This document shows, piece by piece, positions 54,032-64,000 of a DNA stretch of 64,000 nucleotides (position 1 is the first letter of the stretch; the number at the start of each line of letters is the position of its first letter). This DNA comes from Klebsiella variicola. GTDB taxonomy: Bacteria > Pseudomonadota > Gammaproteobacteria > Enterobacterales > Enterobacteriaceae. Both the position numbers and the translations under genes were made by a program. The notes beneath the pieces are model-generated. The model was not told where the DNA came from. It made no database searches and saw only the letters and a program-made list of their open reading frames with translations. Location: contig NZ_CP010523.2 of NCBI RefSeq assembly GCF_000828055.2, positions 744,001-808,000 of the forward strand, written 5' to 3'.

Positions 54032-55111
54032 ATGTCTAAAATTTTTGATTTCGTAAAACCGGGCGTCATCACTGGCGACGACGTTCAGAAAGTGTTCCAG
54101 GTAGCGAAAGAAAACAACTTTGCACTGCCGGCGGTAAACTGCGTAGGTACTGACTCCATCAACGCCGTTCTGGAAGCTGCTGCGAAAGTTCGCTCTCCGG
54201 TTATCGTTCAGTTCTCTAACGGCGGCGCCGCGTTCATCGCAGGTAAAGGCGTGAAAACTGACGTTCCTCAGGGTGCTGCTATCCTCGGCGCTATCTCTGG
54301 CGCGCACCACGTGCACCAGATGGCTGAGCACTACGGCGTGCCGGTTATCCTGCACACTGACCACTGCGCGAAGAAACTGCTGCCGTGGATCGACGGTCTG
54401 CTGGACGCCGGTGAAAAACACTTCGCTGCTACCGGTAAACCGCTGTTCTCTTCTCACATGATCGACCTGTCTGAAGAGTCCCTGCACGAAAACATCGAAA
54501 TCTGCTCTAAATACCTGGCGCGCATGGCCAAAATGGACATGACCCTGGAAATCGAACTGGGTTGCACCGGTGGTGAAGAAGACGGCGTGGACAACAGCCA
54601 CATGGACGCTTCCGCCCTGTACACTCAGCCGGAAGATGTGGATTACGCCTACACCGAGCTGAGCAAAATCAGCCCGCGCTTCACCATTGCCGCTTCCTTC
54701 GGTAACGTACACGGCGTGTACAAACCGGGTAACGTGGTTCTGACTCCGACCATCCTGCGCGACTCTCAGGAATATGTTTCCAAGAAACACAACCTGCCGC
54801 ACAACAGCCTGAACTTCGTCTTCCACGGCGGTTCCGGTTCTTCCGCTCAGGAAATCAAAGACTCCGTCAGCTACGGCGTAGTGAAAATGAACATCGATAC
54901 CGACACCCAATGGGCGACCTGGGACGGTATCCTGCAGTACTACAAAACTAACGAAGCTTACCTGCAGGGCCAGCTGGGCAACCCGAAAGGCGAAGACCAG
55001 CCGAACAAGAAATACTACGATCCGCGCGTATGGCTGCGTGCTGCACAGACTTCCATGGTGACCCGTCTGGAGCAGGCATTTAAAGAGCTGAACGCGATCG
55101 ACGTTCTGTAA
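54032..55111 (+). CDS. fbaA: Class II fructose-bisphosphate aldolase
   Basis: The 359-residue zinc aldolase cleaves fructose 1,6-bisphosphate reversibly. The metal and catalytic residues are in PVILHTDHCAKK (D110, H111). Further zinc ligands lie in ASFGNVHGVYKPGN and NFVFHGGSGSS, the latter also binding substrate phosphate. Codon use is very biased. It is the last gene of the epd-pgk-fbaA operon. Confidence 0.98.
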   Translation: MSKIFDFVKPGVITGDDVQKVFQVAKENNFALPAVNCVGTDSINAVLEAAAKVRSPVIVQFSNGGAAFIAGKGVKTDVPQGAAILGAISGAHHVHQMAEHYGVPVILHTDHCAKKLLPWIDGLLDAGEKHFAATGKPLFSSHMIDLSEESLHENIEICSKYLARMAKMDMTLEIELGCTGGEEDGVDNSHMDASALYTQPEDVDYAYTELSKISPRFTIAASFGNVHGVYKPGNVVLTPTILRDSQEYVSKKHNLPHNSLNFVFHGGSGSSAQEIKDSVSYGVVKMNIDTDTQWATWDGILQYYKTNEAYLQGQLGNPKGEDQPNKKYYDPRVWLRAAQTSMVTRLEQAFKELNAIDVL

Positions 55112-55134
55112 GAAAAATCTGTTTCTTACCCTGA

Positions 55135-55159
55135 AGCCCGCAGCAATGCGGGCTTTTTT
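55135..55159 (+). terminator. fbaA terminator
   Basis: AGCCCGCA and TGCGGGCT form a perfect 8-bp stem with a GCAA loop and a TTTTTT run. Confidence 0.85.
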
Positions 55160-55302
55160 ATTACTTTAACAACAGGATAGCGTGCAGGAAAACTGTGATC
55201 CATTTGGCAAAACGTGCACTTATTGTTTACCCTATAACCTGACTGCCCTGTTGCAGGCTGAGTTATTTACTTCCCCGTTCGGGGATTCATAAGGAATGTT
55301 AA

Positions 55303-56160
55303 ATGGAAGATTTGAACGTTGTCGATAGCATCAACAACGCCGGGACGTGGCTGGCACGCAACCAGGAGCTGCTGCTGAGCTATGCCGTCAACATCGTGGC
55401 GGCGATCGTTATCCTGGTCATCGGGATGATCGTGGCGCGCATCGTCTCTAACACCGTCAACCGCCTGATGCTGGCGCGTAAGATTGATGCCACCGTTGCT
55501 GATTTTCTCTCGGCGCTGGTGCGTTACGCGGTTATCGCCTTCACCCTGATTGCCGCCCTGGGCCGGGTAGGCGTGCAGACCGCCTCGGTCATTGCTGTGC
55601 TGGGTGCCGCCGGTTTGGCGGTGGGTTTAGCACTGCAGGGATCGCTGTCGAACCTTGCCGCAGGCGTACTACTGGTGATGTTCCGCCCGTTCCGCGCGGG
55701 TGAATATGTCGATCTCGGCGGTATCGCCGGCACCGTGCAGAACGTGCAGATTTTCTCCACCACCCTGCGTACCGCAGATGGCAAAATCGTGGTGGTGCCG
55801 AATGGCAAAATCATCGCCGGCAACATCATTAACTTCTCCCGCGAACCGGCGCGCCGCAATGAGTTTATCATTGGTGTATCCTACGATGCTGATATCGACA
55901 AGGTGAAGCAGCTGCTGACCTCGATTATCGAATCTGACGATCGTATTCTGCGCGATCGCGAAATGACCGTACGCCTGAACGAACTTGGCGCCTCATCGGT
56001 GAACTTCGTGGTTCGCGTGTGGAGCAAAAGCAGCGATCTGCAAAACGTCTACTGGGACGTGCTGGAGCGTATTAAGCGTGATTTCGACGCTAACGGCATC
56101 AGTTTCCCGTATCCGCAGATGGATGTTCATGTGGTACAACTGCCGGAAAAAGCAGAGTAA
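55303..56160 (+). CDS. mscS: Small-conductance mechanosensitive channel MscS
   Basis: The 285-residue inner-membrane heptameric channel opens under tension to release solutes after osmotic downshock. Three membrane segments are visible. The third is the Gly/Ala-rich pore helix ([19 protein letters not shown] near residues 100-120), followed by the cytosolic vestibule domain. The conserved [11 protein letters not shown] motif is present. It lies between fbaA and argO as in E. coli. Confidence 0.96.
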   Translation: MEDLNVVDSINNAGTWLARNQELLLSYAVNIVAAIVILVIGMIVARIVSNTVNRLMLARKIDATVADFLSALVRYAVIAFTLIAALGRVGVQTASVIAVLGAAGLAVGLALQGSLSNLAAGVLLVMFRPFRAGEYVDLGGIAGTVQNVQIFSTTLRTADGKIVVVPNGKIIAGNIINFSREPARRNEFIIGVSYDADIDKVKQLLTSIIESDDRILRDREMTVRLNELGASSVNFVVRVWSKSSDLQNVYWDVLERIKRDFDANGISFPYPQMDVHVVQLPEKAE

Positions 56161-56178
56161 ATCATCACTGACAGAGTC

Positions 56179-56202
56179 AGGCCGGCCATGCCGGCCTTTT
56201 TT
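56179..56202 (+). terminator. mscS terminator
   Basis: AGGCCGGC and GCCGGCCT form a perfect 8-bp stem with a CAT loop and a T-run. Confidence 0.85.
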
Positions 56203-56311
56203 AATGGCTCACTATTAGCTTAGCTTATTAATGATTAATACTTTCAATTTCCGCTAATAATCCATTCGCGTTATAGTCAGCGCCACTCTCGAACACAGCG
56301 GAAAAATCCTT

Positions 56312-56947
56312 ATGTTTACCTATTACTTTCAGGGTCTTGCCCTGGGAGCGGCAATGATTTTGCCGCTTGGCCCGCAAAATGCTTTTGTGATGAATCAGGG
56401 GATCCGTCGTCAGTATCACCTGATGATTGCCCTGCTGTGCGCGGTCAGCGACTTGCTGTTGATCTGCGCCGGTATTTTTGGCGGTAGCGCGCTGCTGATG
56501 CAATCCCCATGGCTGCTGGCGATAGTGACCTGGGGCGGCGTGGCCTTTTTGTTGTGGTATGGCTTCGGCGCACTGAAAACGGCGTTCAGTCAGAATCTTG
56601 AGCTCGCCAGCGCCGAGGTGATGCAGCAGGGGCGCTGGAAAATCATTATAACTATGCTGGCGGTCACCTGGCTGAACCCGCATGTTTACCTGGATACCTT
56701 TGTGGTGCTGGGCAGCCTGGGAGGGCAGCTGGCGGTGGAGCCGAAGCGCTGGTTTGCGCTGGGGACCATTAGCGCCTCTTTCCTGTGGTTCTTTGGCCTG
56801 GCGCTGTTAGCCGCCTGGCTGGCGCCGCGGCTGCGTACCGCCAAAGCCCAGCGGATCATCAATATTGTGGTCGGCGCCGTCATGTGGTTTATTGCATTTC
56901 AGCTGGCAAAAGAGGGCGTCGGCCATATCCTGGCGTTGCTCAACTAA
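56312..56947 (+). CDS. argO: Arginine exporter ArgO (LysE family)
   Basis: The 211-residue inner-membrane protein has about six hydrophobic segments and the LysE-family opening [19 protein letters not shown]. It exports arginine and canavanine. Its activator ArgP is encoded nearby at 57859 on the other strand. The 150-bp upstream region is AT-rich, as expected for an ArgP-controlled promoter. Confidence 0.95.
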   Translation: MFTYYFQGLALGAAMILPLGPQNAFVMNQGIRRQYHLMIALLCAVSDLLLICAGIFGGSALLMQSPWLLAIVTWGGVAFLLWYGFGALKTAFSQNLELASAEVMQQGRWKIIITMLAVTWLNPHVYLDTFVVLGSLGGQLAVEPKRWFALGTISASFLWFFGLALLAAWLAPRLRTAKAQRIINIVVGAVMWFIAFQLAKEGVGHILALLN

Positions 56948-57036
56948 GCGTTGTCCGATGGACTTTCCTGCTGTACGCGCTAAGCTTGCTGGCATGCGTC
57001 CCGTAAGGGCGATTTAAGTAACATGGAGAAACGACA

Positions 57037-57804
57037 GTGAAGTTAAAAGTCTTAGCCCTGGCGGCAGCACTCGGATTTAGCACAATGGCGGCACAGGCAA
57101 ACGAATTGCCAGACGGTCCGCACATTGTGACTTCAGGCACAGCAAGCGTTGCCGCGGTTCCGGATATTGCCACCCTGGCGATCGAAGTGAACGTCGCGGC
57201 GAAAGATGCCGCATCGGCGAAAAAGCAGGCAGACGATCGCGTCGCGCAGTATCTCTCTTTCCTTGAAAAGAGTGGTATCGCGAAAAAAGACATTAGCTCT
57301 GCGAATCTGCGTACCCAGCCTGATTATGACTATCAGAACGGGAAAAGCATTCTCAAAGGCTATCGGGCGGTGCGCACCGTGGAAGTGACGTTGCGCCAGC
57401 TGGATAAACTTAACGGCCTGCTGGACGGCGCGCTGAAGGCGGGACTGAACGAAATCCGCTCCGTTTCGCTGGGCGTTGCGCAACCGGATGCCTACAAGGA
57501 TAAGGCGCGTAAAGCGGCGATCGATGACGCGGTGCATCAGGCACAGGAGCTGGCGGCTGGCTTCCAGAGCAAGCTGGGGCCGGTCTACAGCGTGCGCTAC
57601 CACGTCTCCAACTATCAGCCGAGCCCGATGGTGCGTATGATGAAGGCCGCTGACGCTGCGCCGGTTTCAGCCCAGGAAACCTACGAGCAGGCGACTATCC
57701 AGTTTGACGACCAGGTTGACGTGGTCTTTGAGCTGCAGCCAGCTCAGGCCGCCGCGCCAGCCGCGCCGGCGAAACCGGCGGAAGAGCCGAAACCAGCGCA
57801 GTAA
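57037..57804 (+). CDS. yggE: SIMPL-domain periplasmic protein YggE
   Basis: The 255-residue product has a signal peptide MKLKVLALAAALGFSTMAAQA followed by a SIMPL (DUF541) domain. A low-complexity tail rich in Pro, Ala and Lys ends it (AQAAAPAAPAKPAEEPKPAQ). It is linked to oxidative-stress protection in E. coli, with no known catalytic site. It is convergent with argP. Confidence 0.94.
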   Translation: MKLKVLALAAALGFSTMAAQANELPDGPHIVTSGTASVAAVPDIATLAIEVNVAAKDAASAKKQADDRVAQYLSFLEKSGIAKKDISSANLRTQPDYDYQNGKSILKGYRAVRTVEVTLRQLDKLNGLLDGALKAGLNEIRSVSLGVAQPDAYKDKARKAAIDDAVHQAQELAAGFQSKLGPVYSVRYHVSNYQPSPMVRMMKAADAAPVSAQETYEQATIQFDDQVDVVFELQPAQAAAPAAPAKPAEEPKPAQ

Positions 57805-57820
57805 GCGATAGAAACAAAAA

Positions 57821-57841
57821 AGCCACTTCCGGGAAGTGGCT
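57821..57841. terminator. Bidirectional terminator between yggE and argP
   Basis: AGCCACTTC and GAAGTGGCT form a perfect 9-bp stem with a CGG loop, flanked by an A-run and a T-run. Confidence 0.85.
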
Positions 57842-57858
57842 TTTTTTATGCCGGGGAT

Positions 57859-58752
57859 TTAATCCTGACGCAGCACTTTGTGGCCGTAATCAATAAGCGC
57901 ATCGGTCACCCGGCGCATCATGCGGCTTTCCGGCGCAAAGCGGTGCCAGTACAGCATACGACGCTGGAACAGACCGGGCGTGAGGTCAATAAGCTCGCCG
58001 CTTTTCAGCTCTTTTTCGATTTGCAGATGCGGGATCATACAGCAGGTAGTGCCCTGGCGCGCCAGCTGCACGAAGGCTTCTGATGAGTTAACGATGTGGC
58101 AGGGGACGCTACCCGGCGGCAGGTCGAAGTTTTGCTGCAGGAACGCCTGATGCATATCGTCCAGATGATCAAAGGCGACGACCGGCGCTTTCAGCAGCGC
58201 AGAACGCGTCACGCCGTTCGGGAAATAGCGTTGCGCAAACTCTTTTGAGGCGACAAACAGGTAATCGAGCGCGCCGAGCTGATCCACCAGACAGCTTGGC
58301 AGCGCCTGCGGCTGGATACTCACTGCGCCCACCACTTCCCCACGGCGCAAGCGCTCCTGGGTGCGGGTTTCATCTTCCACCTGCAGGTTAAGACGAATAG
58401 GGGAGTCTGACAGAACATTGGCCAGCGCCGGCAGCAGCCAGGTGGCCAGACTGTCGGCGTTCACCGCCAGCGACAACAGCAGCGGCGTGGAGCCGGTCTG
58501 CTCGTCGCCCAGCCACTCTTCTTCCAGCAGTTCAACCTGGCGTAACAGGGCCAGCAGCTTTTGCCCCTGCTCGGTGGGGCGTGGCGGCACGGTGCGCACC
58601 AGCAGCGGTTGACCGAACATATTTTCCAGCTGCTTAATACGCTGTGAGACGGCGGACTGGGTAATACATAGCTTCTGCGCGGCGCGCTCAAATCCTCGTT
58701 CCCTAATCACCGCATCCAGCGCTTGTAGTGTCCTGTAGTCCGGTCGTTTCAT
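57859..58752 (-). CDS. argP: LysR-type regulator ArgP (IciA)
   Basis: The 297-residue protein has a winged-helix domain at residues 1-60 ([32 protein letters not shown]) and a LysR effector domain. In E. coli it binds lysine or arginine and activates argO among others; it was first described as an inhibitor of replication initiation. It is divergent from rpiA. Confidence 0.96.
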   Translation of the reverse strand: MKRPDYRTLQALDAVIRERGFERAAQKLCITQSAVSQRIKQLENMFGQPLLVRTVPPRPTEQGQKLLALLRQVELLEEEWLGDEQTGSTPLLLSLAVNADSLATWLLPALANVLSDSPIRLNLQVEDETRTQERLRRGEVVGAVSIQPQALPSCLVDQLGALDYLFVASKEFAQRYFPNGVTRSALLKAPVVAFDHLDDMHQAFLQQNFDLPPGSVPCHIVNSSEAFVQLARQGTTCCMIPHLQIEKELKSGELIDLTPGLFQRRMLYWHRFAPESRMMRRVTDALIDYGHKVLRQD

Positions 58753-58919
58753 TATTCTGGCGTGCCCCCATAACTAATCGTTATCTCGCACTATGACATA
58801 AATTTTTATTTGATACAGACGAAATTGGTCTGCTCAGTTGTGTGATCTGCATCGCAGGGACATTTCCACTGTCGATGTTCTATAATGCGCCACAGGCATT
58901 CACATCTCGGACCATAATT

Positions 58920-59579
58920 ATGACGCAGGATGAACTGAAAAAAGCAGTAGGTTGGGCGGCGCTGCAATACGTACAGCCAGGGACCATTGTCGGCGTAGGC
59001 ACCGGCTCGACGGCGGCCCATTTTATTGACGCGCTGGGCACGATGAAGGGGCAGATTGAAGGCGCGGTCTCCAGCTCCGATGCCTCTACCGAAAAGCTCA
59101 AAAGCCTCGGGATCCCCGTCTTCGATCTCAACAGTGTCGATCGCCTGGGGATCTATGTTGATGGCGCGGATGAGATCAACGGCCATATGCAAATGATCAA
59201 AGGCGGCGGCGCGGCGCTGACCCGTGAGAAGATTATCGCTTCGGTCGCCGATAAATTTATCTGCATCGCCGATGCCTCCAAGCAGGTTGATATTCTCGGC
59301 GCATTCCCGCTGCCGGTTGAAGTCATTCCGATGGCGCGCAGCGCCGTCGCGCGTCAACTGGTCAAGCTGGGCGGTCGTCCGGAGTACCGTCAGGGCGTGG
59401 TGACCGATAACGGCAACGTCATCCTGGACGTGCATGGCCTGGAAATTCTTGATGCTGTCGCGCTGGAGAATGCCATCAACGGCATCCCTGGCGTCGTGAC
59501 CGTAGGGCTGTTCGCCAACCGCGGGGCCGACGTGGCACTGATCGGTACGGCCGATGGCGTGAAAACCATCGTAAAATAG
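58920..59579 (+). CDS. rpiA: Ribose-5-phosphate isomerase A
   Basis: The 219-residue enzyme interconverts ribose 5-phosphate and ribulose 5-phosphate. It has the phosphate loop [14 protein letters not shown], the VDGADEIN active-site segment and [14 protein letters not shown] with the catalytic Glu region. The ATG at 58920 gives the E. coli length. It supplies substrate to the transketolase reaction. Confidence 0.97.
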
Positions 59580-59588
59580 TCTGTCCGC

Positions 59589-59608
59589 AGGGAGCCAGTC
59601 GGCTCCCT
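59589..59608 (+). terminator. rpiA terminator
   Basis: AGGGAGCC and GGCTCCCT form a perfect 8-bp stem around AGTC; a T-run starts 7 bases later. Confidence 0.55.
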
Positions 59609-59848
59609 CGCAAATATTTTTTCACCTGGTGCAATTTGGTGACTTCTGTCACATTTATGCAACCATTCTGATTAACACGCTACCATTAATCTTCTTTCTG
59701 GTGTTTTGTCCTGTCATTTCCCTCTGGATGACATTTCTTCAGGACGGCGACGCAAACGTTCATATTGCCGCGATAGTTTTTTTTGATATGTTGCTGAGAC
59801 GAACTTTCGTTCAGCACGACATCAGTTAAGACAAAACAGGACGGGGAA

Positions 59849-61081
59849 ATGGCTAAGGTATCACTGGAAAAAGACAAGATTAAATTTCTGCTGGTTGAAG
59901 GTGTGCATCAAAAGGCAATCGATAGCCTTCGCGCAGCAGGTTACACCAACATTGAATTTCATAAAGGCGCGCTGGACTCCGAACAGCTGAAAGCGTCGAT
60001 CCGTGATGCCCATTTCATCGGCCTGCGTTCCCGTACCCATCTGACTGAAGAGATTTTCGCTGCGGCGGAAAAACTGGTTGCCGTGGGTTGCTTCTGCATC
60101 GGTACCAACCAGGTCGATCTGAACGCCGCCGCGAAGCGCGGTATTCCGGTGTTTAACGCGCCATTCTCGAATACCCGTTCGGTGGCCGAGCTGGTCATCG
60201 GTGAGCTGCTGCTGCTGCTGCGCGGCGTGCCGGAAGCCAACGCCAAGGCGCATCGCGGTGTATGGAATAAGCTGGCGGTCGGCAGCTTTGAAGCGCGCGG
60301 CAAGAAACTGGGGATTATCGGTTACGGCCATATCGGTACCCAGCTCGGCATTCTGGCGGAATCGCTGGGGATGCATGTCTTCTTCTATGATATTGAAAAT
60401 AAACTGCCGCTCGGCAACGCCACCCAGGTTCAGCATCTCTCCGACCTGCTGAACATGAGCGATGTGGTCAGCCTGCACGTGCCGGAAAACGCCTCCACCA
60501 AAAACATGATGGGTGCGGAAGAGCTGGCGCTGATGAAGCCGGGCGCGCTGCTGATCAACGCCTCCCGCGGTACCGTGGTGGATATTCCGGCGCTATGCGA
60601 TGCGCTGGCGAGTAAGCATCTGGCCGGGGCGGCTATCGACGTCTTCCCGACAGAACCCGCCACCAACAGCGACCCCTTCACTTCGCCGCTGTGCGAGTTT
60701 GATAACGTGATCCTGACTCCGCATATCGGCGGTTCGACCCAGGAAGCGCAGGAGAACATCGGTCTGGAAGTGGCTGGCAAGCTGGCGAAGTACTCTGACA
60801 ACGGGTCAACCCTGTCGGCAGTTAACTTCCCGGAAGTTTCTCTGCCGCTGCATGGCGGCCGCCGTCTGCTGCATATCCATGAGAACCGGCCGGGCGTCCT
60901 GACCGCCATCAACCAGATCTTCGCCGCGCAGAGCATCAACATTGCCGCGCAGTATCTGCAAACGTCGCCGCAGATGGGCTACGTGGTTATTGATATTGAA
61001 GCGGAAGAAGATGTTGCCCAGCAGGCGCTGCAGGCAATGAAAGCGATCCCGGGGACTATCCGCGCCCGTCTGCTGTTTTAA
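59849..61081 (+). CDS. serA: D-3-phosphoglycerate dehydrogenase
   Basis: The 410-residue NAD enzyme is the first committed step of serine synthesis. It has a Rossmann fold (LGIIGYGHIGTQLG near residues 150-165) and the 2-hydroxyacid dehydrogenase signatures (LMKPGALLINASRGTVVD, and NVILTPHIGGST with the catalytic His). A C-terminal ACT domain binds serine for feedback inhibition. The final residues (RARLLF) resemble the E. coli ending. Confidence 0.98.
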   Translation: MAKVSLEKDKIKFLLVEGVHQKAIDSLRAAGYTNIEFHKGALDSEQLKASIRDAHFIGLRSRTHLTEEIFAAAEKLVAVGCFCIGTNQVDLNAAAKRGIPVFNAPFSNTRSVAELVIGELLLLLRGVPEANAKAHRGVWNKLAVGSFEARGKKLGIIGYGHIGTQLGILAESLGMHVFFYDIENKLPLGNATQVQHLSDLLNMSDVVSLHVPENASTKNMMGAEELALMKPGALLINASRGTVVDIPALCDALASKHLAGAAIDVFPTEPATNSDPFTSPLCEFDNVILTPHIGGSTQEAQENIGLEVAGKLAKYSDNGSTLSAVNFPEVSLPLHGGRRLLHIHENRPGVLTAINQIFAAQSINIAAQYLQTSPQMGYVVIDIEAEEDVAQQALQAMKAIPGTIRARLLF

Positions 61082-61095
61082 TCATTTTTGCCTCT

Positions 61096-61125
61096 CGGGC
61101 AGGTCGCGTACCTGCCCGTTTTTTT
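61096..61125 (+). terminator. serA terminator
   Basis: CGGGCAGGT and ACCTGCCCG form a perfect 9-bp stem followed by TTTTTTT. Confidence 0.88.
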
Positions 61126-61164
61126 GTTAATACTTTCCAGGCTGAAATTCTCGTCCTCGCGTAC

Positions 61165-61761
61165 CTACCAACTCCAGGTTTTTCCCGGGGTGATCACCGC
61201 TGGTAACGGGATATCCCACTCTTCGCTTGGCAGGCTATCCACCTGCTGGCAGTCGTGCGCGTAGCCTACCGGCTGCAGGCGATACTGCTGCCAGTTTTGC
61301 AGCGTCCGGTCGTAAAAACCGCCGCCCATTCCCAGCCGTTGGCCACTGACATCGAAGGCCACTAGCGGGGTCACCAGCACATCGAGTTCAGCGAGCGGCA
61401 GCACGTCCCGCACATCGAGCTTCGGTTCGCGGATTTTCAGGCGATTCACTATCAGTTGGCTCTGTGGATGGTAGTGTAAAAACAACAGGTTTCCGGGGCT
61501 AAACGGATGCAGCACCGGGAGATACACCCGTTTGCCGGCGCGCCAGAGCTGGTCAATTAGCGGCTGGGTGTCCAGCTCGCCGTCAAAGGAGAGGAACAGC
61601 GCCACGGTATGAGCGAGTACGACCGGCGGCCAGGCCATCATCCGCTCGGCGGCCTGTTGGGCAAACAGGCGCTGTTGCTCCGGGCTGAGCGCGCGGCGAC
61701 GCTCGCGGATCTGCTGGCGAATATGCTGTCTGGAGAGCGGGATATCAGGCTGTAGGGTCAT
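61165..61761 (-). CDS. fau: 5-formyltetrahydrofolate cyclo-ligase (YgfA)
   Basis: The 198-residue enzyme converts 5-formyltetrahydrofolate to 5,10-methenyltetrahydrofolate with ATP. The family signature is in VTPLVAFDVSGQRLGMGGGFYDRTL, and the N-terminal basic IRQQIRERRRALS segment is present. It lies about 100 bp downstream of ssrS on the same strand, with which it is co-transcribed in E. coli. In E. coli this gene is linked to persister formation. Confidence 0.93.
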   Translation of the reverse strand: MTLQPDIPLSRQHIRQQIRERRRALSPEQQRLFAQQAAERMMAWPPVVLAHTVALFLSFDGELDTQPLIDQLWRAGKRVYLPVLHPFSPGNLLFLHYHPQSQLIVNRLKIREPKLDVRDVLPLAELDVLVTPLVAFDVSGQRLGMGGGFYDRTLQNWQQYRLQPVGYAHDCQQVDSLPSEEWDIPLPAVITPGKTWSW

Positions 61762-61860
61762 ACAGGTCTCATTACGAGCAAGCGAAACAGTACGAGGAAG
61801 TGTAATACAGGGCGGCAGCAGCCGAAAACTAGAGCGTTGGGATAATGCGAACTAAAGAAG

Positions 61861-62044
61861 GGAATCTCCGAGATGCCGCCGCAGGCTGTAACCCTTGAAC
61901 CCTTGGTTCAAGGTGAATGTGTCGTCACAGTTTTAAGGCTTCTCGGACGAACCGAGCATGCTCACCAACCGTGGAGCGCCACATTCTTGTGGTATGAAAT
62001 ATCGGCTCAGGGGACTGGCCCGCTTGCAAACATCTCAGAGAAAT
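61861..62044 (-). ncRNA. ssrS: 6S RNA
   Basis: The minus strand reads ATTTCTCTGAGATGTTTGC at the 5' end and ends in CTCGGAGATTCC, which pair to form the closing stem; the length is 184 nt, as in E. coli. The interior keeps the CCAGTCCCCTGAGCCGATA segment and a large internal bulge that mimics an open promoter and binds sigma-70 RNA polymerase in stationary phase. It sits between zapA and fau as in other enterobacteria. Confidence 0.96.
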
Positions 62045-62084
62045 TTTGTTCTGGAATTACTCTAACACAGTTAACTGCAAAGTG

Positions 62085-62414
62085 TTATTCAAACTTTGAC
62101 CCTGGTCTTTCGCTTATGCGACCTTGCTCAAGCAATGCCTGTTCAATGGTCTGCTGAAGCATCCGAATGCGCTGCTCCATGCTCGAAGCGTAGTCGCGGG
62201 TCTTCGCTTTTTCCTGAGTCAACTCATAGCTGATGTTCAACGCGGCGATGAAGACCAGCTGCTCAGTATTTGTGACTCTAGTGCGTTCTTTTAAATCTTG
62301 CAACCGCTGATTAAGGTCTTCAGCTGCCTGATTCAGGGCATCCCTTTGTTCAGGCGGGCAATTCACTCGCAGTGAACGGCCGAAAATTTGGAGATCTACG
62401 GGTTGTGCAGACAT
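62085..62414 (-). CDS. zapA: Cell division protein ZapA
   Basis: The 109-residue protein binds FtsZ and bundles its filaments at the division ring. It has an N-terminal globular part ([20 protein letters not shown]) and a C-terminal coiled coil (about 60-100, [18 protein letters not shown]). The ATG at 62414 matches the E. coli start; the frame continues open upstream. It lies just upstream of ssrS. Confidence 0.96.
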   Translation of the reverse strand: MSAQPVDLQIFGRSLRVNCPPEQRDALNQAAEDLNQRLQDLKERTRVTNTEQLVFIAALNISYELTQEKAKTRDYASSMEQRIRMLQQTIEQALLEQGRISERPGSKFE

Positions 62415-62580
62415 GCCACCTTCCTGCTGATTGACTGCGCTGCCTTCACATCCGAGCCTGGGTCTGCGAAGGGGCGACACTATAGCTACCCTGGTGCAGG
62501 GATACAAGCCCTTTTCTGGTTCACCAGGGTCCAAAGTGGTAGCATATCATGAATATTCCTCCCAACGATGACGAATGCGC

Positions 62581-63159
62581 ATGTCTATACAGAACGAAAT
62601 GCCTGGTTACAACGATGTAGACCAGTTACTGAACCAACAAGGGGTCGGCCTCACCCCAGCCGAAATGCACGGTTTGATCAGCGGATTGCTGTGCGGCGGC
62701 AACACGGACAGCAGCTGGCTGCCGCTGGTGCACGACCTGACCAACGAAGGGCTCGCCTTTGGTCATGAACTGGCCCAGGCGCTGCGTAACATGCATTCCG
62801 CCATCAGCGATTCACTGGATGACGACGGTTTCCTCTTTCAACTGTATCTACCGGAAGGCGATGCGGTAAGCGTCTTCGACCGCGCCGACGCTCTCGCCGG
62901 TTGGGTCAACCATTTCCTGCTCGGCCTTGGCGTCAGCCAACCGAAGCTGGATAAAGTGAAAGACGAGACCGGGGAAGCGATTGACGATCTGCGTAATATT
63001 GCCCAGCTGGGCTACGATGAAGACGAAGATCAGGAAGAGCTGGAGATGTCTCTGGAGGAGATTATCGAGTATGTCCGCGTTGCCGCACTGCTGTGCCACG
63101 ACACTTTTTCTCGTCAGCAGCCAACCGCACCGGAAGTCCGCAAACCGACATTACACTAA
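62581..63159 (+). CDS. ygfB: UPF0149 family protein YgfB
   Basis: The 192-residue acidic helical protein has the UPF0149 features [18 protein letters not shown] and the acidic stretch [18 protein letters not shown]. Molecular function in enterobacteria is not established. The ATG at 62581 gives the E. coli length; an ATG two codons upstream is the alternative. It lies 23 bp before pepP, probably in one operon, and is divergent from zapA. Confidence 0.94.
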   Translation: MSIQNEMPGYNDVDQLLNQQGVGLTPAEMHGLISGLLCGGNTDSSWLPLVHDLTNEGLAFGHELAQALRNMHSAISDSLDDDGFLFQLYLPEGDAVSVFDRADALAGWVNHFLLGLGVSQPKLDKVKDETGEAIDDLRNIAQLGYDEDEDQEELEMSLEEIIEYVRVAALLCHDTFSRQQPTAPEVRKPTLH

Positions 63160-63182
63160 CTAAAATTCGTTCAGGGGGCGTC

Positions 63183-64000
63183 ATGACTCAGCAGGAATTT
63201 CTCTCGCGTCGCCAGGCGCTGCTGGCGCAGATGCAGCCAGGCAGCGCGGCGCTGATTTTCGCCGCACCGGAAGCGGTGCGTAGCGCAGATTCGGAATATC
63301 CCTACCGGCAGAACAGCGATTTTTGGTACTTCACCGGCTTCAACGAACCGGAAGCGCTGCTGGTGTTGATCAAAAGCGATGAAACGCACAACCATAGCGT
63401 GCTGTTTAACCGGGTTCGCGATCTGACCGCTGAGATCTGGTTCGGTCGCCGTCTGGGCCAGGATGCCGCGCCGGCGAAGCTCGGTGTGGATCGTGCGCTG
63501 GCGTTTAGCGAAATCAACCAGCAGCTGTATCAGCTGCTCAACGGCCTGGATGCTATCTACTTCGCCCAGGGTGAATATGCCTATGCCGATGAGATTGTGT
63601 TTAACGCCCTCGAAAAACTGCGCAAAGGCTCGCGCCAGAATCTGCAGGCGCCGAACTCGGTCATCGACTGGCGGCCCATCGTGCATGAGATGCGCCTGTT
63701 TAAATCTGCGGAAGAGCTGGCAGTGATGCGCCGCGCCGGCGAAATTTCCGCCCTTGCCCATACCCGGGCGATGGAAAAATGTCGCCCTGGCATGTTCGAG
63801 TATCAGCTGGAAGGCGAAATTCTCCATGAATTCAACCGCCACGGCGCGCGTTTCCCGTCCTATAACACCATCGTTGGCGGCGGCGAAAACGGCTGCATTC
63901 TGCACTACACCGAAAACGAATCCGAGCTGCGCGATGGCGATTTAGTGCTGATTGACGCCGGCTGCGAATACCGCGGCTATGCGGGCGATATCACCCGCAC
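63183..64000 (+). CDS. pepP: Xaa-Pro aminopeptidase (3' end outside window)
   Basis: The first 272 residues of a roughly 438-residue enzyme are present; the frame is open to the window edge. It removes N-terminal residues linked to proline. The N-terminal creatinase-like domain (MTQQEFLSRRQALLAQM, and YPYRQNSDFWYFTGF) is followed by the start of the pita-bread metalloenzyme domain. Its first dinuclear Mn ligand Asp is in LVLIDAGCEYRGYAGDIT, at about residues 260-272. It follows ygfB. Confidence 0.96.
   Translation, partial: MTQQEFLSRRQALLAQMQPGSAALIFAAPEAVRSADSEYPYRQNSDFWYFTGFNEPEALLVLIKSDETHNHSVLFNRVRDLTAEIWFGRRLGQDAAPAKLGVDRALAFSEINQQLYQLLNGLDAIYFAQGEYAYADEIVFNALEKLRKGSRQNLQAPNSVIDWRPIVHEMRLFKSAEELAVMRRAGEISALAHTRAMEKCRPGMFEYQLEGEILHEFNRHGARFPSYNTIVGGGENGCILHYTENESELRDGDLVLIDAGCEYRGYAGDITR

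Overview
The window is a chromosomal segment of a Klebsiella species, most likely K. pneumoniae or a close relative. The gene order is that of the enterobacterial region around 65-67 minutes of the E. coli map: gss, pheV, yqgA, speC, nupG, mltC, yggX, mutY, trmB, the ygg genes, gshB, endA, galP, metK, speA, speB, loiP, tktA, epd, pgk, fbaA, mscS, argO, yggE, argP, rpiA, serA, ssrS, zapA, ygfB, pepP. Encoded proteins are almost identical in length to the E. coli ones. The extra reverse-transsulfuration pair (mtcB and mtcC) and an OprD-type porin point to Klebsiella. Core genes are GC-rich, while one block at 8-20 kb is clearly poorer in GC.

Layout. 1-7.6 kb: the end of gss, an aminotransferase, small hypothetical genes, a divergent SDR/LysR pair, and mtcC/mtcB. 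7.9-20.6 kb: a genomic island at the 3' end of tRNA-Phe (pheV), bounded by repeats of the tRNA 3' end and with no recognisable integrase. The island carries a four-gene SMC/kleisin/Toprim operon of the Wadjet (JetABCD, MksBEFG) type in the unusual order C-B-A-D, a large AT-rich DEAH helicase with a probable C-terminal nuclease domain, and an AbiE-type toxin-antitoxin pair. It is therefore a compact defence island. Its borders contain three copies of a 163-164 bp unit made of five small hairpins, a terminator and the tRNA 3' end. 20.7-64 kb: conserved core genome.

Themes. Polyamine metabolism recurs: speC, speA and speB make putrescine, metK makes SAM, gss conjugates spermidine to glutathione, and yqgB precedes speA. 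Glutathione and sulfur metabolism appear in gshB, gss, mtcB/mtcC and metK. Central carbon metabolism is represented by tktA, the epd-pgk-fbaA operon and rpiA. DNA and nucleotide upkeep is represented by mutY, rdgB, endA and yqgF. Envelope and osmotic functions include mltC, loiP, mscS and the OprD porin.

Less expected items are a CsgD-like LuxR regulator downstream of yggR with a long leader, an Arg-rich leader ORF plus hairpin before speC, a nested inverted-repeat leader before the Wadjet-like operon, and a 29-residue membrane protein gene.
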